DNA of 64,000 nucleotides from CAZABG01 sp964460985 (lineage in GTDB: Bacteria; Chlamydiota; Chlamydiia; Chlamydiales; Parachlamydiaceae), in the NCBI GenBank assembly GCA_964460985.1, contig CAYWQX010000006.1, forward strand, positions 1 to 64,000. Direction: 5' to 3'. The first letter of the stretch is position 1, and every line of letters begins with the position of its first letter. Made by a program: the position numbers and the translations under genes. The notes under the pieces were generated by a model. The model saw only the letters and a program-made list of their open reading frames with translations. It had not been told where the DNA came from and did not search any database. Positions 53,137-62,164 of this stretch are shown here, piece after piece.

Positions 53137-54684
53137 TTATAAAGGCGTAAGGGTTGCCCCTACGGGGTAGTGGTCGGAGGGGTTTTGAAGATTCGGAAGC
53201 GGCTGAGTCAAGTCGGCAGGCTCTTCTTTAAAACCGACTGTAACATGGTTGAACTTAAAATGGCCTCCGAATTCAGGTTTGAGTGTGATCAGGTAGTCCT
53301 CTTCGTCGATCGCAAATCTTCCGGCTTTTGAGTGTTGAGCCGTTGCCATTCTTCTTTTGATGGTTGTGGGACCTGTCTGAGTGCTCACGAGTCCAAGATG
53401 CTCAAGATGCTCTTGGAAAAGGCGTACATCTTCTTCGGTTTTGGTGTTAGCATCTATCCCGATGATTAACTGAAGGTTGCCTTGATTTAGTTGATGATAT
53501 TTTTCCATAACGAGTTGAACTTGGATGCGTCCATCTTCTGAATTTGTCGAATTTCCATGGCAGGAAGCTAGAAGAAAGGGTTCTTGGGAATCTTTTCTGA
53601 CAGCGAGGATCACATTCATTCGCCCTTTTTTAAATCCTTCATAGTTATCGATTGAAATCACTTCGTAGTTTGCCTCCCAGAGATCGCCTCTGAGAAATAT
53701 AAGGGTGCCATCTTGGTTGTTTTGTCGATCGATTGGGTGAAAGAGCCCCTCTTTCGTTAAGGCTTCAGAGACTAAGGCGTCGCTTTCCTGCGTGAAAAGA
53801 AGGTCTGAATGAGACTCGATGAGTTTGCTTTTGAAAACAGTAGCTCTTGCTTTCGAATCGCCAAGGGTTTCAGCAAAAACCTCTTTTACCTTATTGACTT
53901 CGGCGATCATTTCCTGGTTCGTGGCTATCAAGTCAAGATTCAGCGATTGATATAACCAATAGAAAAAGAGCTGTCCCAGAGGGGAGCTAAAAACTTTCAA
54001 ATCTTTGTTTTCGGCGGAGGAGCCCAAAAATTGTTTTAAGTAATCAGGATCCAGGGTGTCCAAGGCTTGATTGATATCGGCGGGAGCTTTTGCCAAGGCA
54101 AGTGTTTCTTTTGTAAAAAGGGCGATCATTAAATTCTTTTTCAAATCATAGCTATCGCCTCCCTCGAGAAGTTGTGTCGATCCAAGAATAGGCAGATTAA
54201 AAATTTTGCCCTCCCTTGCCGCTTTATCTTTCAATGCTTTATCAAGGCCGAGTAGCTGAGGGGGATTGTTTCTTAGAAAGCGAAAAATCTTTTGCTCTTT
54301 ATACCGCTCTACAAAAACCAAAATGTCGGATAAGTCAGACTCTTTAAAGCCCAGACTTTCTTGATACTTTTTCATCTCTTCAATGATATCGGGAGAGACG
54401 AGTTCGCCTAATGTGGGTCCATGGGCTTTATCCTCTTCGATCGCTTGAAGGATAAGAAAATTTTTAAAATCTTCGGTGTCTTGACCGCTCTCTTTTCCCA
54501 TCTTTTCGCTGATTTCACGGTCAGAGAGATTTCGAGCCTGAGCTTCCTTCGAGACCACTTGCTCAAAAACCTTTTGCCTGATGGGGTTTAGGTCCGGGCC
54601 GTAATCGCCTTCAAATTCGAAAGGATCGGAAAAAATACCTAGTATATTAGCTGTATGAACGATGATTGGGATAATAAAATTCAT
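53137..54684 (-). CDS. Endonuclease/exonuclease/phosphatase-fold protein (candidate effector)
   Basis: Of 515 residues, the last 200 carry motifs of the EEP superfamily (DNase I, CCR4, inositol phosphatases): 'LLASCHGNS' near residue 370, 'LIIGIDANT' with Asp411 and Asn413, 'DEEDYLITL' near 463 and 'SDHYPVGATL' with Asp504-His505. These are the usual metal/phosphate site residues. Residues 1-330 are a helical domain of no recognised family. The beginning (MNFIIPIIVHTANILGIF) could be a short signal or a type III signal. Substrate (nucleic acid, mRNA cap/tail or inositol phosphate) cannot be told. Upstream of it, divergent, is the first F-box-like gene. Confidence 0.65.
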   Translation of the reverse strand: MNFIIPIIVHTANILGIFSDPFEFEGDYGPDLNPIRQKVFEQVVSKEAQARNLSDREISEKMGKESGQDTEDFKNFLILQAIEEDKAHGPTLGELVSPDIIEEMKKYQESLGFKESDLSDILVFVERYKEQKIFRFLRNNPPQLLGLDKALKDKAAREGKIFNLPILGSTQLLEGGDSYDLKKNLMIALFTKETLALAKAPADINQALDTLDPDYLKQFLGSSAENKDLKVFSSPLGQLFFYWLYQSLNLDLIATNQEMIAEVNKVKEVFAETLGDSKARATVFKSKLIESHSDLLFTQESDALVSEALTKEGLFHPIDRQNNQDGTLIFLRGDLWEANYEVISIDNYEGFKKGRMNVILAVRKDSQEPFLLASCHGNSTNSEDGRIQVQLVMEKYHQLNQGNLQLIIGIDANTKTEEDVRLFQEHLEHLGLVSTQTGPTTIKRRMATAQHSKAGRFAIDEEDYLITLKPEFGGHFKFNHVTVGFKEEPADLTQPLPNLQNPSDHYPVGATLTPL

Positions 54685-54773
54685 TCAACGATCATATTAA
54701 ATTTTTAAGTAATAATCAAATAATACTAGTAAAATTAATCTATTCTTAATATTTCATGTTTATAATATTAGTT

Positions 54774-55937
54774 ATGCAATTACCTAATATTACACCCGTA
54801 AGACCCTGGCCCATCCCTCTAGACCTGGAACTTCCGATTTTATCTTATCTAACTCCTGCAGAGGCTGCCGCTTTTTCTAGAGCGAGCCGAGGATGTTTGG
54901 CGATTATTAAAAGACTAGATGAGCCGCTTTTTGCAAGTTCAGGACTAAAACCCGAGCGATTTAAACAGCTTTCTTGGCGGAAGATTGCTTTAAATCAGTA
55001 TAGATACCCTAAAACCAAGAAATCGGAAAGGCGTTCGAGCAATCCCTCGATTGCCAAAGAGTCTCAGATTAAACGGATCGGGCAGATGATCTCTATCAAA
55101 TACAAAGAGGAACAAAGGTTAATCGATTACAAGGCAAACCTTTTCCGTATTTTACCTTTAGAGGATAAAGTTGTTCATGCCTCTTTTTTAAGTGCTTTGG
55201 TATTTCGTAAAGGACGCTACGAAATTTTTGATCGACATTTTCAAACTCCTATCAAAATGCCGTCTGGAGTAGAAGTCGATCCATCTAATCAGGCTATCAT
55301 GTGTTTTGAAGGGGAAAAAGCCGCCGTTGTTGTTTCGAAAGAGGGGGAGAAAAGGCTCCTTTTAGCCGATCGAAAAAGTGTAACTCTATTAGACGGCGCT
55401 TTCGGAGAGGGCGTCCAGCTTTATTCTTTAAACGAACTTTTAGCTGTTGTGAACGGTCTTTCGCTGACCCTTTTTGGGTTTGATGGGACCCTCAAAAAAA
55501 CGATCGCTTTTGCAAACGAGATCAAAAAATGCAAAGTTTCGTCTAAGGATTTTTGGGTGGCTACTTCTCGAGAGATTGTGGTTTATGATTTTAAGTCTCT
55601 TAGCCAAAAGAAATTTTTCCCTATTGTCTCCCCAGACATGATGTATATCAATGGCTATTTAGTGGAATTTCGTGCGAACCTGAATAGATTTGTAGTCACG
55701 GCAGATAAGATCGCTTATTCGAATCCTTTAGTCGAGGGTACCAAAATCACCTATTATAAAGAGGTGGACGGCCTTCTTTATCTTAAGCTCAATCATGTCG
55801 CTTACGTATATGATCTAAAGGAAAATAAGCTCACTCACATTGACACAGGCGTATTAATTGGGAGCGATCATTTCTGGATTGAAAAGCATTTGGTTCTTAT
55901 CTCAGGAAATGGCGACACGTATAAAATGATAGGTTAG
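54774..55937 (+). CDS. F-box-like protein, paralogue 1
   Basis: Residues 8-55 match an F-box: 'RPWPIPLDLELPILSYLTPAEAAAFSRASRGCLAII'. The following segment 'KPERFKQLSWRKIALNQYRYP' corresponds to the region after the F-box. The C-terminal 250 residues are a series of short strands resembling a beta-propeller or beta-sheet repeat domain ('LLALSDRK' and 'YSLNELLAVVNGLSLTLFGFDG' type segments). The start at 54774 (MQLPN) is chosen because the paralogue at 57095 begins MQLPT; an upstream ATG adds six residues. F-box proteins recruit substrates to host SCF ubiquitin ligases and are known in Parachlamydiaceae. Confidence 0.75.
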   Translation: MQLPNITPVRPWPIPLDLELPILSYLTPAEAAAFSRASRGCLAIIKRLDEPLFASSGLKPERFKQLSWRKIALNQYRYPKTKKSERRSSNPSIAKESQIKRIGQMISIKYKEEQRLIDYKANLFRILPLEDKVVHASFLSALVFRKGRYEIFDRHFQTPIKMPSGVEVDPSNQAIMCFEGEKAAVVVSKEGEKRLLLADRKSVTLLDGAFGEGVQLYSLNELLAVVNGLSLTLFGFDGTLKKTIAFANEIKKCKVSSKDFWVATSREIVVYDFKSLSQKKFFPIVSPDMMYINGYLVEFRANLNRFVVTADKIAYSNPLVEGTKITYYKEVDGLLYLKLNHVAYVYDLKENKLTHIDTGVLIGSDHFWIEKHLVLISGNGDTYKMIG

Positions 55938-55983
55938 TAATGTCCTTTCTTTTAAAGCATATCAAACTATAGGTCAGTTAAAA

Positions 55984-57030
55984 GTGTCATCTCATTTAAT
56001 CAGTAATAAATTATCGGGCGATGCTCCCGCTCTCATCACGCAGCATAACCCCTCCATCTCGCATAAAACCGATCATATTGCCATCAAGATAATCAAGGCT
56101 ATCGGCCAATTTTTTTATGATAAAATTCATAGGGCAATTGGGTTTTTGGTTGTGCCTGCGCAATTAATGTCAAAAGATGTCGCGCTGAATAAAATTTCTT
56201 TGATCCGTGATCTGGGGGGGATAGGCGTGAGTTTTAAAACAGCCGATAACGTCTCACTTAATGGAATGTACTTTGAAGGTAAAGATTGTCAAACATCTAG
56301 TCGCACGGTCATTTTTTTTAACGGCAACGGAGTCCGGTATGAAGAATATGGAGGACTATCCCTTTCATTTGATCTTTCAAGTTGGCAAAAAAGAGGCTGG
56401 AATGTGGTCGTGTTCAATTATAGAGGGGTAGGGGAAAGTACCGGCCGCGCTACACGCGACGGATTGATTTTAGATGGCGAGGCCGTTTTGAAGAGTGTGA
56501 GAGAGGAGTTGAAAGTGCCCGACCATAAGATACTCTTACATGGACACTCGCTCGGGGGAGGGATTGCAAGTGAAGTGGCCGCTAAGAACCCTCAAGTTAA
56601 TTACTGTAATGATAGATCGTTTATTTCATTGTCTAAACAAGTTGAAGTGATGCTTGGAAGAGGTATTTTGGGTTCTCTTGCCAAAAGCGTGCTTACCTAT
56701 TTTGGATGGGAGTTCAATGCTCAAGATAATTGGGAGAAGATACAAGGAAAAAAGTTTGCAACTTATCATCAAAATGATGGGGTTATTCCTGAAGGGGCAA
56801 GATTTTATGAGTTGCTCGGTCCAAGGGATCATACAATTCATTTAAAGAGCACAACTGTAAAATTTGGCAGCACCCTCTTGCCCGATTCCCCTGATTTGAT
56901 TAAAGGCAAGGTTTTGCAGGATAGCAGCCGTGTAAAATGGCTCACAAAGCTCACAGGTCAATTAGCGCACGGAAGAGGATTTAGCGATTCAGAGCAAGAA
57001 CAATACTTTCGTTTTATTAATGATATTTAA
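55984..57030 (+). CDS. Alpha/beta hydrolase (CHLPS/DUF818-like)
   Basis: The 348-residue protein has the nucleophile elbow 'LHGHSLGGGIASEVAA' (Ser at about 188), the oxyanion region 'VIFFNGNGVRYEE', and candidate Asp ('YHQNDGVIPEGA') and His ('QLAHGRGF') of the catalytic triad. This resembles the ABHD/BEM46 group and the chlamydial CHLPS 43-kDa family. It starts with GTG at 55984; an ATG is absent nearby. It is sandwiched between the two F-box-like paralogues on the same strand, 46 and 64 bases apart, so all three may be cotranscribed. Confidence 0.75.
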   Translation: MSSHLISNKLSGDAPALITQHNPSISHKTDHIAIKIIKAIGQFFYDKIHRAIGFLVVPAQLMSKDVALNKISLIRDLGGIGVSFKTADNVSLNGMYFEGKDCQTSSRTVIFFNGNGVRYEEYGGLSLSFDLSSWQKRGWNVVVFNYRGVGESTGRATRDGLILDGEAVLKSVREELKVPDHKILLHGHSLGGGIASEVAAKNPQVNYCNDRSFISLSKQVEVMLGRGILGSLAKSVLTYFGWEFNAQDNWEKIQGKKFATYHQNDGVIPEGARFYELLGPRDHTIHLKSTTVKFGSTLLPDSPDLIKGKVLQDSSRVKWLTKLTGQLAHGRGFSDSEQEQYFRFINDI

Positions 57031-57094
57031 TGCTTCGATTGTTTTGACTTTTAATAGTATATATAAGATAGTTATTGACTATTATTAAATATAA

Positions 57095-58237
57095 ATGCAG
57101 CTTCCCACTCTTCGACCCTGGCCGTTACCTCTAGAATTGGATCTTCTTATTCTATCCTATTTGAGCCCGCGAGATAGCTCTGCTTTTTCAAGGGCGAGCC
57201 GCGGCTGCTTAAGAATTATCCAAAGACATGATGAGAGTTTATTTGCAACCTCGACCATAAAGCCTGAGAGATTTAAAAATCTTTCATGGCGGCAAATCGC
57301 TTCCAACCAATATAGATACCCGCAAAATTCTAAAGCGGTAAAACGCTCAAAAAACCCTTTTAAAAAAGACTCTACCATCCAGCGTATCGGTAAAATGCTC
57401 TGCTTAACCTTAAAAGATGAGCTTCGTTTAATCGACTACACAGCCAGGATCTTTAGAATTTTACCGAAAGATCATAGGGTTGTTGACGCCTCTTTTCTAA
57501 GCGCTTTGATTTTTAGAGGAGAGCGCTATGAATTTTTTGATGCCCATTCTCAAACCCCTATCAAAATGCCGGACGGGGTAGAAGTAGATCCCTCTCAACC
57601 GGCGATCTTATGTTATGAAGGGGAAAAAGCACTGATAGCGGTTTCTGTTCAGGGGAAAAAAAGGCTTGCTCTCTCGGACAGAAAAAAAGTGGTTCTTCTT
57701 GAATGCCCTCTTGAATCAAACGTAAAGCTCTATTCGTTGAAAGATTGTGTAGCCGTCGTAAACGGTCTTTCGGTTTCTATACTAGGGTTAGAGGGTCAGG
57801 TGATAAAAACGCTGACATTTAAAAATGAAGTCAGGAAATGCAGGGATTCTCTGAATGAATTATGGATTTCTACTCATCATGAAATTGTTGTTTACGATAG
57901 GGCTCTGAATGAGAAAAAAATATTCCCTATCGGTCATCCAGAGGTGATCTATGTGAAAGGATTTTTAGTCGAATTTCGCGCAGGGAGATTTATCGCTGCA
58001 GGCGAAAAAGTGGCTTACTCTAAACCCCTCGATGAAGAATTGAGAGTTCAATATATGAAGGAGGAAAATGGCCTTCTTTATCTTAAACTCAATCGGCTGC
58101 CCTTCGTCTACGATCCAAAAAATAACAAACTCACCGTCATCGACATCGGATTTTTAACGCGCTGCCATTTTTATTGGATTGAAAATCATTTAATTTACCT
58201 CACCTGCTTAGGCGAAGCATTTAAAATGGTAGGCTAA
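57095..58237 (+). CDS. F-box-like protein, paralogue 2
   Basis: A close paralogue of the gene at 54774: 'RPWPLPLELDLLILSYLSPRDSSAFSRASRGCLRII' aligns with its F-box, then 'KPERFKNLSWRQIASNQYRYP', and the whole C-terminal sheet-repeat domain aligns to the end. The two are probably a recent duplication, since identity spans the full 380 residues. No ribosome binding site is visible before MQLPT, as in paralogue 1. The two copies are separated only by the hydrolase gene. Confidence 0.75.
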   Translation: MQLPTLRPWPLPLELDLLILSYLSPRDSSAFSRASRGCLRIIQRHDESLFATSTIKPERFKNLSWRQIASNQYRYPQNSKAVKRSKNPFKKDSTIQRIGKMLCLTLKDELRLIDYTARIFRILPKDHRVVDASFLSALIFRGERYEFFDAHSQTPIKMPDGVEVDPSQPAILCYEGEKALIAVSVQGKKRLALSDRKKVVLLECPLESNVKLYSLKDCVAVVNGLSVSILGLEGQVIKTLTFKNEVRKCRDSLNELWISTHHEIVVYDRALNEKKIFPIGHPEVIYVKGFLVEFRAGRFIAAGEKVAYSKPLDEELRVQYMKEENGLLYLKLNRLPFVYDPKNNKLTVIDIGFLTRCHFYWIENHLIYLTCLGEAFKMVG

Positions 58238-58263
58238 TGAGTTGTTCTTCATATAGAAGAAGT

Positions 58264-59352
58264 TTAGTCTACCTCTTCTAAACAGGAGGTTTTCTTTTTC
58301 TCAAACTTTTCTAGGAACTTCGTTGTATATTTTTTTAGGATTTCCATGAGTTTGATTTTGATCTTTGTATCAGAAAAAGATTTTATAAGTTCTTTTAAAG
58401 ATTCTGTCAGCACTTGAACTGCTTTTGCGCTGTTTAATTTTGAAAAGTGCCAGCTTAAATAATATTCAAACTTTTCCAATCCGGATAATTTTTTATATTC
58501 ATCTGTAGAAAAGCTCTTTTCATCAGTTAGATGGGGTTTTACTAGATAAGCTATAAAAATGTTTAGTTCTTCAGTGTCAGATAATTCATCCTCTAAGGGA
58601 CTAGAGTCATCACTTGAAAATATCAATCTTGGGCCTGAGTACGAGGGATGCTTTTCGACACTTTGATGAGTTTTTATTCTATCAAGAGGTATAGGATTAT
58701 CTGGTAAGTGAATTTGACATCGCTTGTCAAGTTGGAATAACAAGGGTGGAATGCAAGTGAAATGATTTTTTGTGAGCAGTAACACTCTTAAGCTTGATAA
58801 GCTGCCGATGGTGTCGGGAAGTGAGTGGAGTTTATTGCCAACGAGGATCAATGCTGACAATTTTTTTAAATGGCCAATAGATGAAGGAATGGCGCTTAGT
58901 TCATTACAGCCAAGCCATAAAGTTTCTAACTGGCTGAGTGTTCCAATTGATTCAGGAATTTCAGAGAGTGGGTTTTGACTTAAGTCAAGCTCTCTTAGTT
59001 GAGAGAGTTTGTCTATTGTGGGTGGAATTTTATCAAGTCTATTCTTATTGAGGTTTAGATAGGACAAATGAATCAAACGACCGATTGTATCAGGTAAAAA
59101 CTGTAGATCTGTATATGAAATAGTTAAGGAAGTGATATGTGTAAGATCACCGATGCAAGGCGGTAATTCATAGATAGTCTTTTGGTAAATTACAAACTCT
59201 TTTCTAGTATAGAGTTGCTCTCGAGATTGACCTGAAAGAGAGCATAAAGATTTTAATCCTACCTCGGAAATTTGGGTTCGATCATTTGTCGAATGAGTGG
59301 AAGATTTAGCGCTCGAAGTGGGATTGAAGGTGTTTCTATTAGCTGGTTCCAT
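58264..59352 (-). CDS. Leucine-rich repeat protein
   Basis: A 362-residue protein with a hydrophilic Ser/Thr/Asn-rich N-terminus, then about seven leucine-rich repeats of the 23-residue plant/Shoc2 type with 'IG.L..L..L.L..N.L..IP' periodicity (about residues 75-225). A charged C-terminal helical domain follows, ending in a Lys/Glu run. There is no signal peptide. LRR proteins of this kind are often host-directed in chlamydiae. By eye the gene is AT-rich and may have been acquired from a eukaryotic or amoebal source, but this is only an impression. Confidence 0.7.
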   Translation of the reverse strand: MEPANRNTFNPTSSAKSSTHSTNDRTQISEVGLKSLCSLSGQSREQLYTRKEFVIYQKTIYELPPCIGDLTHITSLTISYTDLQFLPDTIGRLIHLSYLNLNKNRLDKIPPTIDKLSQLRELDLSQNPLSEIPESIGTLSQLETLWLGCNELSAIPSSIGHLKKLSALILVGNKLHSLPDTIGSLSSLRVLLLTKNHFTCIPPLLFQLDKRCQIHLPDNPIPLDRIKTHQSVEKHPSYSGPRLIFSSDDSSPLEDELSDTEELNIFIAYLVKPHLTDEKSFSTDEYKKLSGLEKFEYYLSWHFSKLNSAKAVQVLTESLKELIKSFSDTKIKIKLMEILKKYTTKFLEKFEKKKTSCLEEVD

Positions 59353-59539
59353 CTAATAATCCATTTAAAGGAAGTATCTTATTCAGTTTCGAATATATTT
59401 CATACTAATTTATGAACTGTCAGAAGTGGATCTATTAGGTTGCTAATTTAAAGAAGGGAGTAATCCCTTTTTTCTTTGCCTTTCATAAATTTATTTTTTT
59501 CATTGAAGATCTGCAGTATAAAATTTTTTTGGAGGCTGC

Positions 59540-60523
59540 ATGCTAGACATATTAAAGATAAATCGAGCTTGGGTGTTTCTTTTTCTATCATGTGTAGTTA
59601 GCTTGGAAGGAGCTCTTGAGGGGCATTTTAAGAAGATTCATCAGGAGGCGGCTGATCTTGAGCTTGTCAACCCTTTCAAAAAAATCGATTACATCTATCT
59701 GATCAATTTAGATCAAAGGCCTGAGAAATGGCGCTCATGTATTGAGCAGCTAGAACCCTATCAGATTCGACCTTTCCGATTCTCCGCGGTCAACGGATGG
59801 GAATTGGGCATTGAAACTTTGAATGAGCTGGGAGTTCAGTATGACGGAGCGCCGATTAATCCTCCGTTGATGGGTACCTGCTATCTGCCTGATCAACATT
59901 TTGAGCCGTTTCATGAGCTTATTCAAGCTCCGGGGAGAACCTATTATTGCCACTGTATGTCGAGAGGGGCGATTGGCATCGTCCTTAGCCACTTATCGAT
60001 TCTTCAAGATGCCTATGATAGGGGTTTTGAGACGATCTGGGTGATGGAAGATGATATTGAAGTCATTAAAAACCCTCTTCTGTTAGATCGTATCATTGCC
60101 AGGCTGGATCATTCGGTCGGACCTACGAATTGGGACATTTTATTCACCGATCAGGATACGAAGGGGCAGGACGGAAAGTATGTTCTCTGTTTAAGTTATG
60201 CAAGACGCCCTAATTTTGAGCCTAGCCGCCCCGAGCGATTTGCTGAGAGGAAAGAGATCAATAAGCTTTTCAAAAAGGTGGGTGCAAGATATGGGGCCTA
60301 TTCAATGATCGTGAGGCGATCCGGCATGAAAAAATTATTAGATTTTTTTAAGACCTACTCGATTTTTTTACCCTATGATTGTGACTTTTGCATGCCAGAT
60401 ACCATTCAATTGATTTCACTCAAGAATGATATCGTTTCCACTAAAATTAATGCTCTATCAGATAATGGCGCTCCGAACTACAAGAGGATTTCTCTCAATG
60501 ATTACCAATTTACAAACGAATGA
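59540..60523 (+). CDS. Glycosyltransferase family 25 (LOS-type)
   Basis: The 327-residue protein has a signal or anchor segment (about 1-25) and the GT25 pattern: 'IDYIYLINLDQRPEKW' near 49-64, 'AVNGWEL' near 83 and the DxD-like 'WVMEDDIEV' (Glu170-Asp171-Asp172). GT25 enzymes add hexoses to lipooligosaccharide or to hydroxylysine. GGAGG lies 6 bases before the ATG. The next gene starts inside its 3' end, in a three-gene operon. Confidence 0.82.
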   Translation: MLDILKINRAWVFLFLSCVVSLEGALEGHFKKIHQEAADLELVNPFKKIDYIYLINLDQRPEKWRSCIEQLEPYQIRPFRFSAVNGWELGIETLNELGVQYDGAPINPPLMGTCYLPDQHFEPFHELIQAPGRTYYCHCMSRGAIGIVLSHLSILQDAYDRGFETIWVMEDDIEVIKNPLLLDRIIARLDHSVGPTNWDILFTDQDTKGQDGKYVLCLSYARRPNFEPSRPERFAERKEINKLFKKVGARYGAYSMIVRRSGMKKLLDFFKTYSIFLPYDCDFCMPDTIQLISLKNDIVSTKINALSDNGAPNYKRISLNDYQFTNE

Positions 60524-61157
60524 AGTGCACTCTGAATGGAAAGCCTTTAGTTTTTTGAATGAGGGGGCTAAAGAGGAGGCGTTTAAGGCCATGCCTCAGC
60601 TGGAGGGATGGTGCAGCCAGCAAAAAGCCTCAATTTTAATTGATTTGATTTATCTGATCGATGCGAAAAAAATCGTTGAAATAGGTGTCTTTGGGGGAAA
60701 ATCGCTTGTTCCGATGGCTTTTGCCTTAAAAGAAAAAGGGGGTGGGAAAGCCTATGGAATTGACCCATGGCAAAAAGAGGATTCTATTGAAGGGATGACA
60801 GGAGTTAATGAAGAGTGGTGGGGTCAAGTAGATCATGAAGGTATTTATCAAAATTTAAAACATCAAATAAGGGTATTTGGTTTAGAGGCCTATCTTGAGC
60901 TGATCAGGTCAAATTCTGAGAAGGCAGATCCAATTTTTGATATTGATCTTTTGCACATAGATGGCAACCATAGTGAAAAAGCTTCCTTGATCGATGTTAT
61001 AAAATGGGTCCCTTTGGTGAGAACGGGGGGTGTTATCATCTTTGACGATGTCAACTGGGTGACCACTCGGTTAGCGGTTGAATGGCTTGATCAAACCTGT
61101 GTGAAAATAGGCGAGATCAAAGGGGATAATGTTTGGGGGATCTGGATTAAAAAGTGA
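60498..61157 (+). CDS. Class I SAM-dependent methyltransferase
   Basis: The start is the ATG at 60498, 13 bases after AAGAGGA, overlapping the GT25 gene by 26 bases. The 219-residue protein has motif I 'KIVEIGVFGGKSLVPMAFAL' near 50, 'YGIDPWQKE' near 80, 'IDLLHIDGNHSEKASLIDVIKW' near 150 and 'GGVIIFDDVNW' near 185, the pattern of the class-24 family (often sugar or peptide O-methyltransferases). It lies between the glycosyltransferase and the propeller protein, so modification of a surface glycan or glycoprotein is likely. Confidence 0.8.
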   Translation: MITNLQTNEVHSEWKAFSFLNEGAKEEAFKAMPQLEGWCSQQKASILIDLIYLIDAKKIVEIGVFGGKSLVPMAFALKEKGGGKAYGIDPWQKEDSIEGMTGVNEEWWGQVDHEGIYQNLKHQIRVFGLEAYLELIRSNSEKADPIFDIDLLHIDGNHSEKASLIDVIKWVPLVRTGGVIIFDDVNWVTTRLAVEWLDQTCVKIGEIKGDNVWGIWIKK

Positions 61158-62164
61158 TTAATTTAAATCATCTTATCCTTTCAATCGTAGTATTTTTTAG
61201 TTTAGAGGCGCGCTTCATTTCATTTGGATCATCGAACTGCATAGATCAGGTTTTTTCAATTCCAATTCCTGAGTATCCGAACTCCTTTAACCCCTCTATC
61301 ATCGAGCATGGCGAGGAATATATTCTGACTTTTCGATATCAGCCAAGTCCCGATTTGATGCCCTGGATATCCTTCATAGGCATATTAAGGCTGGATAAGA
61401 GCTTCAATCGTATAGCGGATCCCTTCCTGCTTGATTTAAGAGGAAAAGACAATCCAATCCCGTCTCAAACGGAAGATGCCCGTATTTTCCAATACAAAGA
61501 TGACCTTTACGTCATTTATAATGATAATCGTAAAGTTATTAATCCAAGACAGAAAATCGAGCGGCGCGATATCTACATTGCAAAACTGATGGTTCAGGAA
61601 AATCAGATTTTAGTTCAAAAACCTTTAAAACTTATTCATCCGAAAAAATATGGGCATCAACTCTGGGAGAAAAACTGGAGCCCTTTTGTTTATAAAAATG
61701 ATCTTTATATCAGCTACTCGTTTAATCCGCATGAGGTGTTAAAAGTTGATCTTTCAACCGGTATTTCAAGCCCGGTCTTTAGTACAAAAAAAGATATTCT
61801 TTATGATAAAGGTCCTATCAGGGGAGGCACCCCGTCTCTTTTGCTTGATGGTTATTACTTTGGTTTTTTTCACTCAAATCTTTTAATGGCCTCAGAATCG
61901 TCCAACGGAAAAGAGATGTGGCACTATTTTATGGGCGCCTATCTATTCGAGCCGGAACCTCCTTTCAGATTAAAATACATCTCTCAAAAACCCCTCATTC
62001 ACAAAGAGTTTTATACAAAAGATAAATACGAAAAAAGAGTGATCTATCCCGGAGGTTTTATTGTAGCTGGCGATAAAATTTTGGTTGCCTATGGCAAAAA
62101 CGATCGCGAGGTATTTATTGCTGTGATCGATAAGGAAAAACTTTTCAAAGGACTTTTAAAGTAA
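61154..62164 (+). CDS. Secreted five-bladed beta-propeller protein (GH43/GH130-like)
   Basis: The GTG start at 61154 overlaps the stop of the methyltransferase gene (GTGA). A signal segment covers about 1-20. The remaining 315 residues look like a five-bladed propeller of the glycoside hydrolase kind: 'FNPSIIEHGEEYILTFRYQP', 'TEDARIFQYKDDLYVIYND', 'KNWSPFVYKNDLYISYSF', 'RGGTPSLLLDGYYFGFFHS' and 'YPGGFIVAGDKILVAYGKNDRE'. The last text (YGKND at the metal-independent phosphorylase position) recalls GH130 mannooligosaccharide phosphorylases. Catalytic assignment is uncertain. Third gene of the operon. Confidence 0.65.
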   Translation: MINLNHLILSIVVFFSLEARFISFGSSNCIDQVFSIPIPEYPNSFNPSIIEHGEEYILTFRYQPSPDLMPWISFIGILRLDKSFNRIADPFLLDLRGKDNPIPSQTEDARIFQYKDDLYVIYNDNRKVINPRQKIERRDIYIAKLMVQENQILVQKPLKLIHPKKYGHQLWEKNWSPFVYKNDLYISYSFNPHEVLKVDLSTGISSPVFSTKKDILYDKGPIRGGTPSLLLDGYYFGFFHSNLLMASESSNGKEMWHYFMGAYLFEPEPPFRLKYISQKPLIHKEFYTKDKYEKRVIYPGGFIVAGDKILVAYGKNDREVFIAVIDKEKLFKGLLK

